Shown in pieces: positions 36,721 through 48,356 of a stretch of DNA of 64,000 nucleotides. The notes below the pieces were generated by a model. It ran no database searches. It saw only the letters and a program-made list of their open reading frames with translations, and was not told where the DNA came from. The translations under genes were made by a program, and so were the position numbers. The stretch is from assembly GCA_021234155.1 (NCBI GenBank), contig JAJEKV010000056.1, positions 2,835,330 through 2,899,329 on the forward strand, written 5' to 3'. This stretch comes from Isoetes taiwanensis. Lineage: Eukaryota; Streptophyta; Lycopodiopsida; Isoetales; Isoetaceae. Numbering within the stretch: the stretch's first letter is position 1; every line of letters starts with the position of its first letter.

Positions 36721-37819
36721 TGGCGATGGAGCTGCTTCCTTAAAATGTATTGCAATATCAGATGTATTTTTTTCTTTGCTAAGATCAGTCTGATTAGTAA
36801 TAGAACCGGCAGGGATCCAATAAATTTTTTCGCAGGCTCCCTGCATGCCGCCTTCTTCCTTCATTTTCTCCATTCGTTCGAAATGCAGCAAGAGTTTTTG
36901 TTCGCCCTTGCTTTCAGACATTGCTTTGACGCCGGCGTAGCAGGCTGGAGCTTCAGGTAAAACTTTTACCACTCTTCTCCATTACATTTGAAGAAGGCTC
37001 CTAACGGAATAGCAGGCTGGAGCTTCAAATTTAACCGGGAGATTAACAGAGGATACATAAGAAACAGGTTTACAAACGACCTGATCTTCAGTCTGTAGTC
37101 GATTCCGAAATTTGCATATTATTCCATTTCTTTTTGCTTGATTGAACGACAAAACTGGCACTGTTTTTCAAGTCTTCAATCCATGTAGAACAGATTCCGG
37201 CAGTTGGTTTACGAGTTTAGGCTTTCCTTTTGAGTCATTTCTCAGAAGAAGGCATCTGCGTCAGCCAGCAAAGAAGTGTGTTTGAGAATTTGTTTGCTTC
37301 GGATTTTAGGGGTTTCAAGGAGATTTATTTCATTTGGGTTCGTTTGTGATTTATTGTGCTTTCAAGGAATAAGAAACATGCATTAGGGATATGCCTCTTT
37401 GCAAGAGGATAGTAGCACTGGTTATGGAAATGAGAACTTGCCAGACAATGGGATTTCTCTATTTTGTATTTTATGCGCATGATTCGGCATGTCTGAAGGA
37501 TGCTGGATTAGATGTGGCAGAAGATTAAACCCTTGCATCTCAACCAAACATTGCTTTATTGTGGGCGATTTTTGATACATGAGGATTTAGACTCTTTTGG
37601 AATGCATTGTTTTGAGACCGTGTAATTTCTATCTGAGGAGGATCTGAGACTCTTTTAGGTATGTAAGTTTAGTAATCGATCATTTTCCTGAGATTGAAAA
37701 CTTGTGCCTTTTGGCTCTTTTGGCTCTTTTGCTTGCATTTTCATAGCTATGCAACATCGTAGAAGTTAAAGTTGTGTTCATTTTGTGTTTAGTTCTAAGT
37801 GTTGATGTTTATTTTGTAG
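36721..37819. other. Intergenic DNA upstream of the TGD3-like exons
   Basis: An open frame of 113 codons on the minus strand (36,972-36,631) has no recognisable domain and partly lies in the dispersed repeat. No exon encoding the N-terminal ATPase part of TGD3 was found on the plus strand. Confidence 0.4.
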
Positions 37820-38156
37820 GTTGTGATGTATGATGAACCAAGCTGCGGGGATTGGATCCCATAGCATCGACGGTGGTTGAGGATCTCATACATTCTGTCC
37901 ACATAAAAGGCCGTGATGTCAGTGGAAACCCGGGCAAAATTTCATCATATGTGGTTGTAACCCATCAACATAGCACAATACGGAGAGCTGTTGATAGGTA
38001 ACAGCTTATGTCTAAATATTGACCCACCATTTATATACAAAAATGCTGACAAATGTGTTTCATGACATAAGGATTTTATTCCTTCACGATGGAAGAATTG
38101 TTTGGGAAGGAGCAACGGCAGAATTTGATACAACAGTGAATCCAATTGTCCGACAA
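37820..38156 (+). pseudogene. TGD3-like ABC ATPase (chloroplast lipid import), two exons only
   Basis: Exon 37820-37997 reads VVMYDEP, then in a shifted frame DPIASTVVEDLIHSVH and SSYVVVTHQHSTIRRAVD. Exon 38072-38156 reads ILFLHDGRIVWEGATAEF, then TTVNPIVRQ. This is the C-terminal part of the plastid ATPase TGD3 (ABCI13), which works with TGD1 and TGD2 in moving ER-derived lipid into chloroplasts. Seen are the Walker B end (YDEP), the switch histidine (THQH) and the characteristic STNPIVQQ-like end. About two extra nucleotides after YDEP break the frame in the D-loop. The Walker A exons and the last exon were not found, so this is a fragment or dead copy. Boundaries TTTTGTAG|GTTGTG, GATAG|GTAAC, CATAAG|GATTTT and CGACAA|GTAAGC keep phase. 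Confidence 0.7.
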
Positions 38157-40706
38157 GTAAGCATTTTCTTTGCAGCTTGTGCTCACAACCAGGAGAATGG
38201 ATGATCCTCTAAATTCATCTACACTTCTTGTAGGCGTAACATTCCATTACCTGCGCAGGAGAAGGATAACTTATAATAATAATTTTTTATAGAACAGTTT
38301 CAGATTATGCTGAAGTGTGGTGATCTAGTTGCCTTAAAATTGGAGGGAAAAGGTTCTTTACAAGATACAACATGCAAGGTTTCCATCAAGTTTTCAAGAC
38401 GAATTTACAATCCTCGGCATGTGTAGGTGAAAAGTTGTCTTGTGCAAGGAGCCAATGAGAAATGAGATAATTAGGACATTAGCTGAGAAATCGATGAACT
38501 AATGGTATGAATAAGATGGTTGCAGGCTTCAGAGGGTTAGCGCACAACTGGAATTCTAAGAATGAGTTATGCTACAAACCCTACACATGCCCAATGCATC
38601 TAGGGATCTTATAACAAGCAAGGTCAGGCTCTGGGAACTAGATAATTCAGCTTGATTTAGAGAATGTGTTTCTATAGAAGCGTGGATATAATAGTGATGG
38701 TTATAAAGGAATAAAGAACAAGGAGTGCAGCTATGGAAAATGGTGGTAAATGGTATGGACATCTGTCTTACTTAAGCCAATCATAAATTTCTTCCTTCCA
38801 GATATCTTAGAAGAAAATGAGATGTTCCATGGACTCAGATTGAACAGGAAGGTCTGGCCAGAATGCAGAACTTTATTGTGCAGAACATTTTTGAGCAAGC
38901 AAACAGGACAGCTACGCTCAAATACTCAAGAGAGAGACTCCAGCAAGATGAGAATCCCTGGTAGTGCTGCATTACTTGGTAAAAATAGACATTAAATGAT
39001 GGGGTCTTATATGTCAATGCTCAAAGGGTATATTCTGCTAGATCTCCAGGCAATGCATTAAGATTATTGTAATCAGGGGATTTAACTCCATTAAATATTG
39101 GCGCATGTTCCTAGGCAAGACTGAGACTGGTAATGAAGGATATGGATGCTAAAAGCATACAAGAGGTCCCTACACTTCACTTGCACTCCTGTGTAATGAA
39201 TAGTTTGGGACAAAATGCATTGTGTATTGTATTATTACTTGTAACACGGCAGTTCGCGTAACCAACATTAATTTATGCATCTTAGTGCTTTCAACATGAC
39301 TGTGTAGATTTTAAGGCTTCCGTTAAGTTCTAAATATCATGTTGGCGTCATTATAATGAGTTCAATAAAAGTATGCATGATAGGTCCATTCTTAGTGCAA
39401 TCTTACAAACTTTCTAGGTCCAACCAGATGAAGTTTGCTTTTATGAGGAGAGAGAAAATTATGAAGTTTAGGCTCACATTCCCCATATGCAAAATTCATT
39501 GAAACTACCTATTTCATTAAATAGAGATGTTAATGTTTCATCAAATAGAGTGGTTTAACGTCTTTGAATCATCAAATTCATGAGAAGTAAAAATGCAAAC
39601 CATCATATCATTAGGTATTATTGTTGTATAATGTTCAAAGAAGAAGACCAATATATTTGAGATATATCTTGTCTGGCTCATTTGAATGTTCCGCTAAGGA
39701 TTTAATTGCAAAGCATGCCCATCCTGGTTAAATCCATTTTTTTGTAGATATAGTTTATTAAATAGATAAGCATCATACTTCATCACCAAGTTCTTTTTAA
39801 GATGTTCGCTTATATAAACACCTCAATCAAAGAAAAGTTGGTCTCTCAAACTAAAGCCGAATCTAAGTTGTGATCATGATATACGCTCAAATACTCAAGA
39901 GAGACAAACTTATTTAGATGAAGAGCTTGCGTAATATTCACTAAAAGCATATAAAAAATTAACATAAAGTAGCTGGCAATTTGAGAAGTTATGCAGAACC
40001 AACCGGCATAATTTGAGCGATTATCTGAGAACCAAGCTGGCATAATTTGAGCAAAGTATATTCGGTCTCTTCAAATGAAATTCCTTATTATGATTTTAGT
40101 GCTCCATTTATGTCGAATTTGCATCATCCTCTACCCTCTTGTCAGTTGTTGTCTTTTGATTTGCGTCCCATTCAGTGAGGTGATGGTGTTGAATCTTCAG
40201 TTGCCATGGTTTTTAAGCGAAGAGGAGTGCAAGATAGTGTTCCAAATTGTTACTTGAAATAACGAGCAATGTTGTGTACCAGATTTTGTACATGCTGTAG
40301 TCCTAATTTTGCATGGCTAATACAAGGAGAATCAATAGAGCTTTAGTTCATGATAACAAAACCCACTTCTTCATTTTTATATACCCAAAAAAGGTTTAGA
40401 TAAAAAGGCGTACAAGCTTAAAAGAAAGGGTTTGGACAGCCAAAAGCCCACAATGAAAAGGTCATAATGAGCGACCAGTATAAAGTTATCAATACTTTCT
40501 CTTTCCTTCCTTAGCTGTATGAATTGATCTACACAACTTTACAAACAAAACTCAAAACTCCTACATTAAGAAAACGACACCCTATATTCATAGTATTTAC
40601 AAGGCTTCATACAAAACCAAAAGACTTAGTATGCAACGGCAAAACAGAAACCATGAAAACACATTCCCCGACATCGAAGGGCAACCCCGTATGTCGTAGC
40701 ACCTTG
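38157..40706. other. Intergenic DNA, no recognised gene
   Basis: One translation at about 38,830-38,950 (QEGLARMQNFIVQNIFEQ...) looks protein-like but is short and unassigned. The words CGCTCAAATACTCAAGAGAG occur at both about 38,917 and 39,885, showing a short dispersed repeat. Confidence 0.35.
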
Positions 40707-40753
40707 TTTTTTTTTTTTTTTTTTTTTTTTTTTTGGGGGGAGGGAGGGAGGGG
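40707..40753. repeat. 28-T tract next to a G-quadruplex motif
   Basis: Twenty-eight T residues (40707-40734) are followed directly by G6-A-G3-A-G3-A-G4 (40735-40753), a canonical four-run G-quadruplex pattern with one-base loops. The T tract may be the poly(A) tail of a retrotransposed sequence on the minus strand. Confidence 0.8.
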
Positions 40754-42135
40754 ATTAATAAAAAATAAGGTATTTTTATGCCTCCTAAACCATTGTGAGA
40801 CCAACTATATTATATAGGATATAAGAATAAAAGTGCTGACCTCGTGAACCCTAATTTGGTGAACCTTATTCTGGTGAAGACCCAAATCCGGACGCTTGTC
40901 GGAGCTATGGTGGCCACTACGAAGACAGTGAAGGACGTCCCTTCTTATGAATTCGTGTGTGCTTATGCAGCTCATCTGAAGCAATTTATGCCAACACTGA
41001 GATAGGGGAAGCATTGAAGTAAACTTCTATTTGTCTGAACTAGCTTATTTATTTGTGTAGTACTCCCCATTCCATGTATGCCAGATTCAACTTTGGAGCT
41101 TCTAGCAATCAAATTTATTTTGTTAGTTGATTATTTTATTAATTGAGCACCCCCTCGCTGAGCCAATAATTTTCTTCAACCACGGAGATCAACCAAAAGA
41201 CAACATCAATCTTTAAAGCCAAATCCTAAGCCAGCGATAGATGCCAATCTTAAATTCTTTAAATTGTACAACTTTGTATGAGGTCGCATTTTGTATGCAA
41301 AAAAAACATTTTTAAAGTCTTTGTTTTAGTGTGTATTTCTAATGGTTTACATGTCTTCATGGTGTTTTTTGAATTTTTTTTTTTCCAGCCAAAAAAACAA
41401 GATCTCCCATAATACACCAAAACAAACCTTTAAAAATATTTCTATTAGAAAAATAATGAACGTAAAACTAAAATGCAAGGATGGGTGTAACACCACGATT
41501 ACCACGTCTCAAGCAAGCTCACTAAAAATGCATCCCTATTAGCACCAAAAAATGAGTTCCAAGTATTAAAGATCGAGAAAATTGTGGCAAATGATTATGC
41601 TACTAAATTTCTCAACGAGTGTGGCATGGAAGTCTTCCTTAGATATCACTTTTACTCAATCGGCATGTTTTGTCATCACTAGGTGAAAGAAGGAGCAAGA
41701 AGTCTTCTTTAAATGTCACTCTTACTCAGACAAACATGTTTAGAAGCGGGAAGAAAGGGGGTTGATGAATATTTATCCTCATAAAAGGCAGAGGTCATTG
41801 TAGGATACCTTGAGGAGTAAGATTCTTAGACTTGGCAAATGTAGCATGCTTTTTATGGCTGATTTTAACAACTTGGAATTTGGAGAAAGATAGAGGTAAT
41901 AGAATTTGTGCTTCTGAAGGATCTGAGTTTATAGAAATTGATGGTGATTAGTTCTTTACCTGGTCATTTACTAATTGATTTTTATAGGCATAATGGCAAG
42001 TATATGATAAGTCTTCTACAAAAGAGCGAAATCTTGTCATAATCATACTCCTCAAGGAGAAAATCTTGCCATAATCATGCTCCTTCTAATACAGTCAAGG
42101 AGGAAAAAGTGATATTACAGATTGAAGCTTAGAAA
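40754..42135. other. Intergenic DNA, no recognised gene
   Basis: Short imperfect duplications near 41,620-41,760 (AGTCTTC(C/T)TTA...CACT...TTACTCA) and 42,010-42,085 (AAATCTTG(T/C)CATAATCAT). No coding content was seen. Confidence 0.4.
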
Positions 42136-42345
42136 AATGAGCATAGGCTAGAAGACAAGTTGGTTTCCAGCGGACATTAATACTCTCCTTTTCCTCCTAA
42201 CAATATCCATTAGAATATTGTGGACCATAATGTCAACTAATGAGCATAGGCTAGAAGTTCAATTGGTTTCCAGCGGACATTAGAACTGCTCTCCTTTGCC
42301 TCCTAACAACATAATTGGAATATTGTGGACCATAGTGTCAACTCT
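42136..42345. repeat. 103-bp tandem duplication
   Basis: The unit starting AATGAGCATAGGCTAGAAG at 42136 is repeated at 42239. Both contain TTGGTTTCCAGCGGACATTA and end ATTGTGGACCATA(A/G)TGTCAACT. Substitutions and short indels separate the copies. Confidence 0.8.
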
Positions 42346-42446
42346 AAACACAAATATAATTTGATAAATCCATAAATATATACATTCTTGACTAATGACA
42401 AAATTGTAGAGGAAAAAAATTACATAATTCAACTATTACATGCATG

Positions 42447-42824
42447 CTATAATATACCATCTAACTTTCTTTTCTTTGCTTTCCTTCTACGGCATGTGAG
42501 CTTACGCTTCTTTGAAATAGAACGTAGAAAATAATTATGAGATGGTGTTCTTGAGATTATTCTTTTCTTAATTTCAATAGTTGGGATATTGTTTCGTTTC
42601 CCTGTAAGCAAGCAGAAACACATCTCATCATCTTTCATATTGATTATGAAATCTAAATAGATGTTAATACCTCTAGCCACACTCAATCTTGCATATGTTT
42701 GTTTTCTTTCCTTTTTTGGTCTCCTTTTCCACAATTTTCGTGATCTTGAGACTAAGCGTGATGAATATCTTTTAGCACCTCCATGAGTGCTCCATATTCT
42801 TGTTATGCTAAGCAAATTTCCCAT
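42447..42824 (-). CDS. Hypothetical very basic protein, 125 codons
   Basis: An uninterrupted minus-strand frame from ATG (MGNLLSITRIW...) contains three clusters of K and R (WKRRPKKERKQ, then KKRKLTCRRR, then KAKKRKL) that resemble nuclear-localisation signals. The central part is hydrophobic (INIYLDFIINM). No family is recognised, flanking sequence gives no splice or promoter support, and low-complexity AT-rich DNA can yield such frames by chance. Confidence 0.2.
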   Translation of the reverse strand: MGNLLSITRIWSTHGGAKRYSSRLVSRSRKLWKRRPKKERKQTYARLSVARGINIYLDFIINMKDDEMCFCLLTGKRNNIPTIEIKKRIISRTPSHNYFLRSISKKRKLTCRRRKAKKRKLDGIL

Positions 42825-43705
42825 CTTTAATCAACATGCATTAGCAATTTTTGTACATGAGAATTCACACCACGAACAAGTTAAAGCCAATTTGTGATTC
42901 ATAGTCAAATAAGATACGCTACTTAGATGTAACAATTAAACAAAATGTATTAATTTCCCTTTGAGGCTAATTCTCTAGACTTGAAATTTTGAAGAAAAAA
43001 GGAAGAAAACATATCTGAAAATAATAGCACAACCGAAGATTGATACATAACAAGACGCTAGCTACATTATAATCTCCAATCTAATTGATGATCCATAACT
43101 AATACCATGGAAAAATAAATACCTACACCTACACCAAAAAGTAATGTCTATAAATTGAAACAAAATTATTTTACATGCATTTCTTGTTGATTCCAAGAGC
43201 CTGTACTAATCATCAATAAGTAAGGTGAAATATCACATTCATTTACTAACTTTTCCTTCACATTCTTTATAACGGCCAGTCATGTTCACCATATTTATGG
43301 TATAATGTGGCTTGTATTGATCTTTGCATCTACAAGAATTTGTTGTCAAACAGTAGTATGGGAAGGGAATGGACAAGTTAAGCGATGGTCAATCGTTGCT
43401 GAAGGCCCCATACTTTTGGATCGAGCAAGGAACTATGATAATATTAATTTCTCATGGTTTACAACATGATTAATTGATGGTTGCACATACCTTCCATCAT
43501 GTCAACACCCATCTCCGACAATTAAAACAATAACGGGGCCATCTATTTTTGGACACATAGTTTAAAAACAATTCGAATCAGTCTTTATTCCATCTTCAAA
43601 ATTGTCTATTGTTTCTGAATTAATTGCAAAGAACTGGAAAGTACAGATAATTGACAGCAGTTTTCTTGATTATGTCTAGTGATCTTATCAAATGCCAATT
43701 GCTTT
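42825..43705. other. Intergenic DNA, no recognised gene
   Basis: AT-rich with no retained frame. Confidence 0.4.
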
Positions 43706-45257
43706 TCACTTCTTGAATGAACTCAAAATACCATCTTCCAGGTTCCTGTTTCCAATGAGGAGTTTAAGCAAAACACAAAGGACGGTCCAATCCCACCATA
43801 CAGTATGAACCAATTTTCCAATCCCTGCAACACTATTTTCTTGAACACTAATCAGTTTGCTCAAAGTCTCCTCCGTTAGTGACATACGGAATAGAAGTTT
43901 CATTGGAGCTAAATGGATTGAGAAGCCTTTTCTTGTTGAGGGAAGCACATTCCACATGAGACGCAGGCTATGGCAGTGGCAACAGTATTCATCCAATTTT
44001 TGCACTTCAAAACATGTTACTAAAATAAGCGATAGAGGGTATTATGTGTTACAAAAAATAGTTTATTTAAATAGGCAAAAGAGAGCAAATAAAAAGGTGC
44101 ATTGAAAGTGCTTCAGGAATGAGAGGTTTAGGACAACTATTAGCTTATCTCCATAAGCTTGTTATCAAATGCAGGAGGCATTGGGCTCACAGCTTGTGTT
44201 TCAGCAAGGAAAGACAGCAAAAACGAATTTGCAGATACACAACACGAGAATACCTATCAATTCATAACATCATTTCATAAATACGCCCCACATTGGTCTG
44301 ATGGCAGCTTGCAAGAACCCTGCCAAGCATATAAAACAATGGACCATCTTCAATCGTCTAAACCTATTTCTTCTATAATCTTAGGCACATATAGGATTCT
44401 TACCAGATAGGAATGCTTTGGTTTTGTTAGTATGAGGAGACGAAGAAATGTAAGAGCAAAAACCAAACATAAATGTATTCGCAATCAAGCTCAGCATAGC
44501 TAGTAGTTCCAATGCAGATTGATTAGTTAGTGTGAAAAACTATCACAAATTGCAGATGAAAATACGTCATGCTATTTTCGGACTATAGCAAATCCGATGA
44601 AAAGGCACGCATACAAGAGATTGACACACTGCAACAAGTTCGAAATTTCATAAGGAAGATAGCTGTGACATCTGTTGAAACGAACACTTTGTTTGGGGCA
44701 AACTAAGGAACAAGATTCATGTTATTAAGATTTCGAGTATGATGGGGAGAAAGAAAAAATTTCTGAATCATTGGACAGGGCTAGGATTTTTAATGTAGAT
44801 AGCTTTACAATTACAACAATTACACGGCAATAGCTAGAAAACATGCTTGGGTTGTACGCAAACAATACCAGAGAGAAATTTAAGGCAGACCTTTCTTTTC
44901 TTCATTCAACCCTAAAGGGCGAGAGCGATCAATCCCTAAACTTGCAAACGTAATGCACCATTTCGGTACAAATGGAGAGACAAAACAGAAATATCAAAGG
45001 AACATTACCGGTTTTGGAATCAGAAGCAACGACGAAGCCCTTCTGCGTCCCAAAACGGCCCAGGACCAACTGATGTTGAAGGAAACTTTCTTGTTAGTGC
45101 TGCATCTAGAGATGGTTAAAGATGGCTTTTTGCCCTCGTGGACATTGGGGTATTTTGGGGTTAGGGTGGTTGGATGTTCTTTTGGCCCATTTTTGGGTGC
45201 AAGTTTTTGGCCATGGTTGTGGTAGTCATGGACACTCGAGATTTTTGGGGGAGCCAT
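43706..45257 (-). other. Possible unassigned multi-exon gene
   Basis: A minus-strand ATG at 45257 opens a frame (MAPPKISSVHDYHNHG...) that runs to a plausible splice donor near 45,008 (AAACCG|GTAATG). The more distal frame 44005-43706 (RLMWNVLPSTRKGF, then MSLTEETLSKLISV) has balanced composition. No conserved domain was identified and the intervening sequence could not be joined with confidence. The LINE-B poly(A) end lies only about 100 bp upstream. Confidence 0.2.
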
Positions 45258-45362
45258 GCTGCTAGCAGCTACTAGGGCTCATTCGTTGGTTCTTATCCTC
45301 GTGTATTTTGCCTTTCTGTTTTCTTTGTGTTGCTGCTGGGTTGCTGAAAATTAAAGTTTTGC

Positions 45363-46070
45363 TTTTTTTTTTTTTTGAAGAACTGTGTCATCAATATATT
45401 AAAAGAATGGTAATGTTACAAAGCAAGTGAGGAGGGAGGAGAACTGCCCCAAAGAGACAGCGATACCTCGACACTCCACAACAAACTCACAAACAAACTG
45501 CAACTCTACTGCTGTACAAACCGACCATCACCATCTACAACACCCAAGAAGTCCCGCCAAATGGCAAACTTCCGCTCTACTAATCCCGGGAACACCAGAA
45601 AGCTTTGAAATAGCTTGTACCTGAGTTGAGGAATCAGAGAGGCTGCAGGCTGCTGAATCCCCTGAAAGATCCACAACCGCCGCCGCTTCCAAATCAACCA
45701 CACCAACCAAGCCACGCACAGATGCAAGGCTTGCTGCCGCAAGAGCGGCCAAGCACCAGGATACACATGAAGCAGCAACTGCTGGCTAGTCAATCTCACC
45801 TGAAATAGAGCCCTGACCCAATCCCAGGCAGCCTGCAAGTGAGGGCATAAAACCAGACAATGCTCTACAGTCTCACGATGAAGGCCACAACAAGGGCAAA
45901 GAGGGCTCACACCCAGCCTAAACTGACTCACAAGGACATTCACCCTGATACAGTGGTGCACCACCTGCCACAGAAGCACCCTAACCTTCGGTGGGGAAGT
46001 GAGCTCCATGTCCACGTCCAAACCGAGTGCCATCGAGAACCCGGAAGGTGCAGAGACCACTTGCAATCAT
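45363..46070 (-). mobile_element. LINE-B 3' end with open zf-RVT frame
   Basis: One open minus-strand frame (46066 to 45506) encodes the LINE zinc-binding region: VRVLLWQVVHHCIRVNVL, then CPCCGLHRETVEHCLVLCPHLQ, LRQQALHLCVAWLVWLIW and KRRRLWIFQG. The C-terminus is VVDGDGRFVQQ. The 3' untranslated part ends TTCTTC followed by a run of about 15 A (45,363-45,377 as T on the plus strand). The copy is 5'-truncated, with no reverse-transcriptase catalytic domain. It is closely related to the copy at 57.1-57.8 kb (shared CPLC/CPCC...ETVEHC and KRRRL-IFQG). Confidence 0.85.
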
Positions 46071-46324
46071 CAAACTTTATCATACCAATGTCATTTCCAT
46101 GTGAGGCTTATTCTCGCCCTGTGGGTTCCTTTTGTTATTCTCTTTTGTTTTTTTTTTTGGTCTTTTTTTAATTGTTGCCTTTGTGATCATGAGGCTAAAG
46201 CTGCCACAACAGCTTGCAAAGGTGTTGTTCTTGATGAGGCCAGCTCTTCTAGTCATGGGCAAAAAGAAAAGGCATGCTCTTTCAGCCTAACAATGGGAAA
46301 TTCTTGGATGCACCTGGATGTTTG

Positions 46325-46395
46325 GTATAGAGGTAACACACTAGTCCTAGAACAAATATGTCTGAGTTTAAGGCCGCCCAGAGTCGCATTCAATG
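46325..46395 (+). repeat. tRNA-like SINE head (second copy)
   Basis: TTTGGTATAGAGGTAACACAC (A-box-like), then CTAGTCCTAGAA, then GTCTGAGTTTAAGGCC (worn B box) and CCCAGAG parallel the minus-strand segment at 33,761-33,689. The sequence after it is not shared between the two copies. Confidence 0.4.
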
Positions 46396-47430
46396 TAAGG
46401 TGGTTGGGACAATTACACAACTAAACAATGTTAGAGTGGTGTGTGCGTCATATGTCTTAAGGGATGTTGTCAAGTGGTATGAGGTAAAAATTGCTTCTTC
46501 TTCTCACTGTAGCCCGATACCCACATCGAGCACTAATCCGCCACTAGTGCAAGAGCCCTTGGCTCTGTCAGATGCCTACAAAAGCAACACAATAGCAAAG
46601 CAGAATCACGTCTTGGTGGCAGTAAACCGTGTTCAGCCTCCTCCCTGCTTGAGTACTCTATACTGGTTTATTTCCTATGGTGGAAGCATCTGGGCTAGCC
46701 AGGTGGCCGAGTTGGCCAAAACCGACACCCTTGGTCAAGATTTGACCTGCATCCATCGCTCAACCTTCAGTGCAGCCGTATCGGGCACCTGAACAGGTCA
46801 CGAAGCTTTTGCTTCATTCCTTTAGGTTTTCCCTCACCCAATCAGGTAGTGCCACCTCACCGCATTTAACCTTATTAATTCCATGCCAAGAAATTGATTG
46901 ATATGTTTGGTCTTGCCCCTATATGGTATTCTATGTTCATAACATCCCCCCATTTTCAGATCCTTGGTCCCCAAGGATTATGAATGTATATGAGTTTTAA
47001 AACCCGTTTCCTGGGTCACCCAATGACTATGGTTTCAACATCTGTCCCTTCAGAAACTCGTTTCCCAGATCGTCCTGTGACTCTGATTTCGTAGCTCATT
47101 TTTTGGCAGACATCCTACTTGCCATCCCTGATGCAAGTCTTCTTAAGTTCTCTGGTAACTGACCCCACATTGACTTCATTAATCCTTCCGTGGCCTCCAC
47201 GAATTTTGAGTCAAGTGGGGATTTTGCTGAACGTACTCTTCACTCTCCCATGTGGCCTCAGAGAGTAATTGACCTCTCCACAAGATCAAGTACTCGGCAA
47301 TATATCTATTGCACAGCTTCTCAAGTGTCTAGAATCGCCTCAGGAGTTACCTTAGAGCTAAGGTCTAGGGGTATTATCGCCAGAGCTATTACGTTGTCCG
47401 TGGACAATATTGCTTTCTTGAATTGACGTG
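46396..47430 (-). mobile_element. Ty3/gypsy chromovirus 3' end with start of its LTR
   Basis: On the minus strand 47,390-47,160 encodes PEAILDT, then after a frameshift EKLCNRYIAEYLILWRGQLL and SEATWESEEYVQQNPHL. This is the chromodomain at the integrase C-terminus of plant chromoviruses, thought to guide insertion into heterochromatin. Downstream a purine-rich tract (GAAAATGGGGGGA, 46,957-46,945) is followed by TGTTATGAACATAG, a typical LTR start at 46,944. The LTR continues to lower coordinates; its end was not identified and may be truncated near the SINE-like head at 46.3 kb. The rest of gag-pol is absent. Confidence 0.7.
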
Positions 47431-48356
47431 GTCAAAATGTGTTGCTTATTGTTATACATCATAACATTTTATGAAAAATAACATTTTGTGACATTTGATT
47501 AGTTATAACTTAGATTTTTTTCATCATTAAAGCACGAAAATAAATACATAAGTCTGAGATATAGGTATAAAACTTGGAGGAAAAATAGTTCCCTTGTGGA
47601 GAGCTAGCTAGGAGCTTCAAATTGTCTACATGCAAAGTCAAACTCAGATTCTAAATCACCAATGTGAACCATTTTTGCCAAGTTGCTTTTTTAAGTGAAG
47701 CATGCATCCAGCCATCACTATAACCCTTGACTTGCCCAGTGCACCGGGCAAACCCAACTGCATCAAAGGCAAAAGGAACTATTGTAGAAAAAGCTGGTGG
47801 AGCTTCCATTTGCGCAAAATGGGATTCCTTCATACATGTGATGCCACAATTAAATGTTATATTGTCCTGCACATAAGATGTTCTCACATGTGTGCAATAA
47901 AAGGGGCGATAGCACGTGAAACCTCGTTAGCCAACTTTGGAATTGAAGACACCTTAGGTAAAGGGGATACAAAAAGAGGTACTAATAATGAAGGAGGACT
48001 CACCAAAAGTGAGACAACAGAAGATGTAAATAAAGGAGAAGTGGTGGCTAAGATGTAAATAAAGGAGAAGTGGTGGCTGAAGTTGAAATCATAGGAGAAA
48101 TAGTAATTGAGTTTGTGGATGAAGGCGAACTAGCAGGTAAAGAGATAATAGTAGAAGATGCAACAGATGGAGTTCTTAAGGCATGAGCAGTAGAATTTGG
48201 AGATATAAAAGATCTAGTCTGGATGAAGGGCTAGCAGATGAAAATATAAAATTATTAGAGAACAAATATGCAAGTTCTGGACCATTCAACAAAGTCAAAG
48301 TTAATTTTTTGTAGTAATTGCCACTTCTAACCACCACACTGCCTGGGATAGAATGG
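47431..48356. other. Intergenic or transposon-derived DNA
   Basis: No clear domain was seen. Several GAAGGA/GAGAA-rich stretches near 47,950-48,260 give acidic low-complexity translations on the plus strand. An AGATGTAAATAAAGGAGAAG segment is duplicated at about 48,022 and 48,051. Confidence 0.35.

Noticed and set aside
46325-46395. Functional tRNA gene
   Set aside because: A- and B-box-like words are degenerate and a cloverleaf with paired acceptor stem cannot be formed; a SINE head fits better.
45860-46424. Plus-strand frames of 103 and 141 codons
   Set aside because: Antisense to the LINE-B zinc-binding frame and running into unrelated SINE-like and LTR DNA; no domain.
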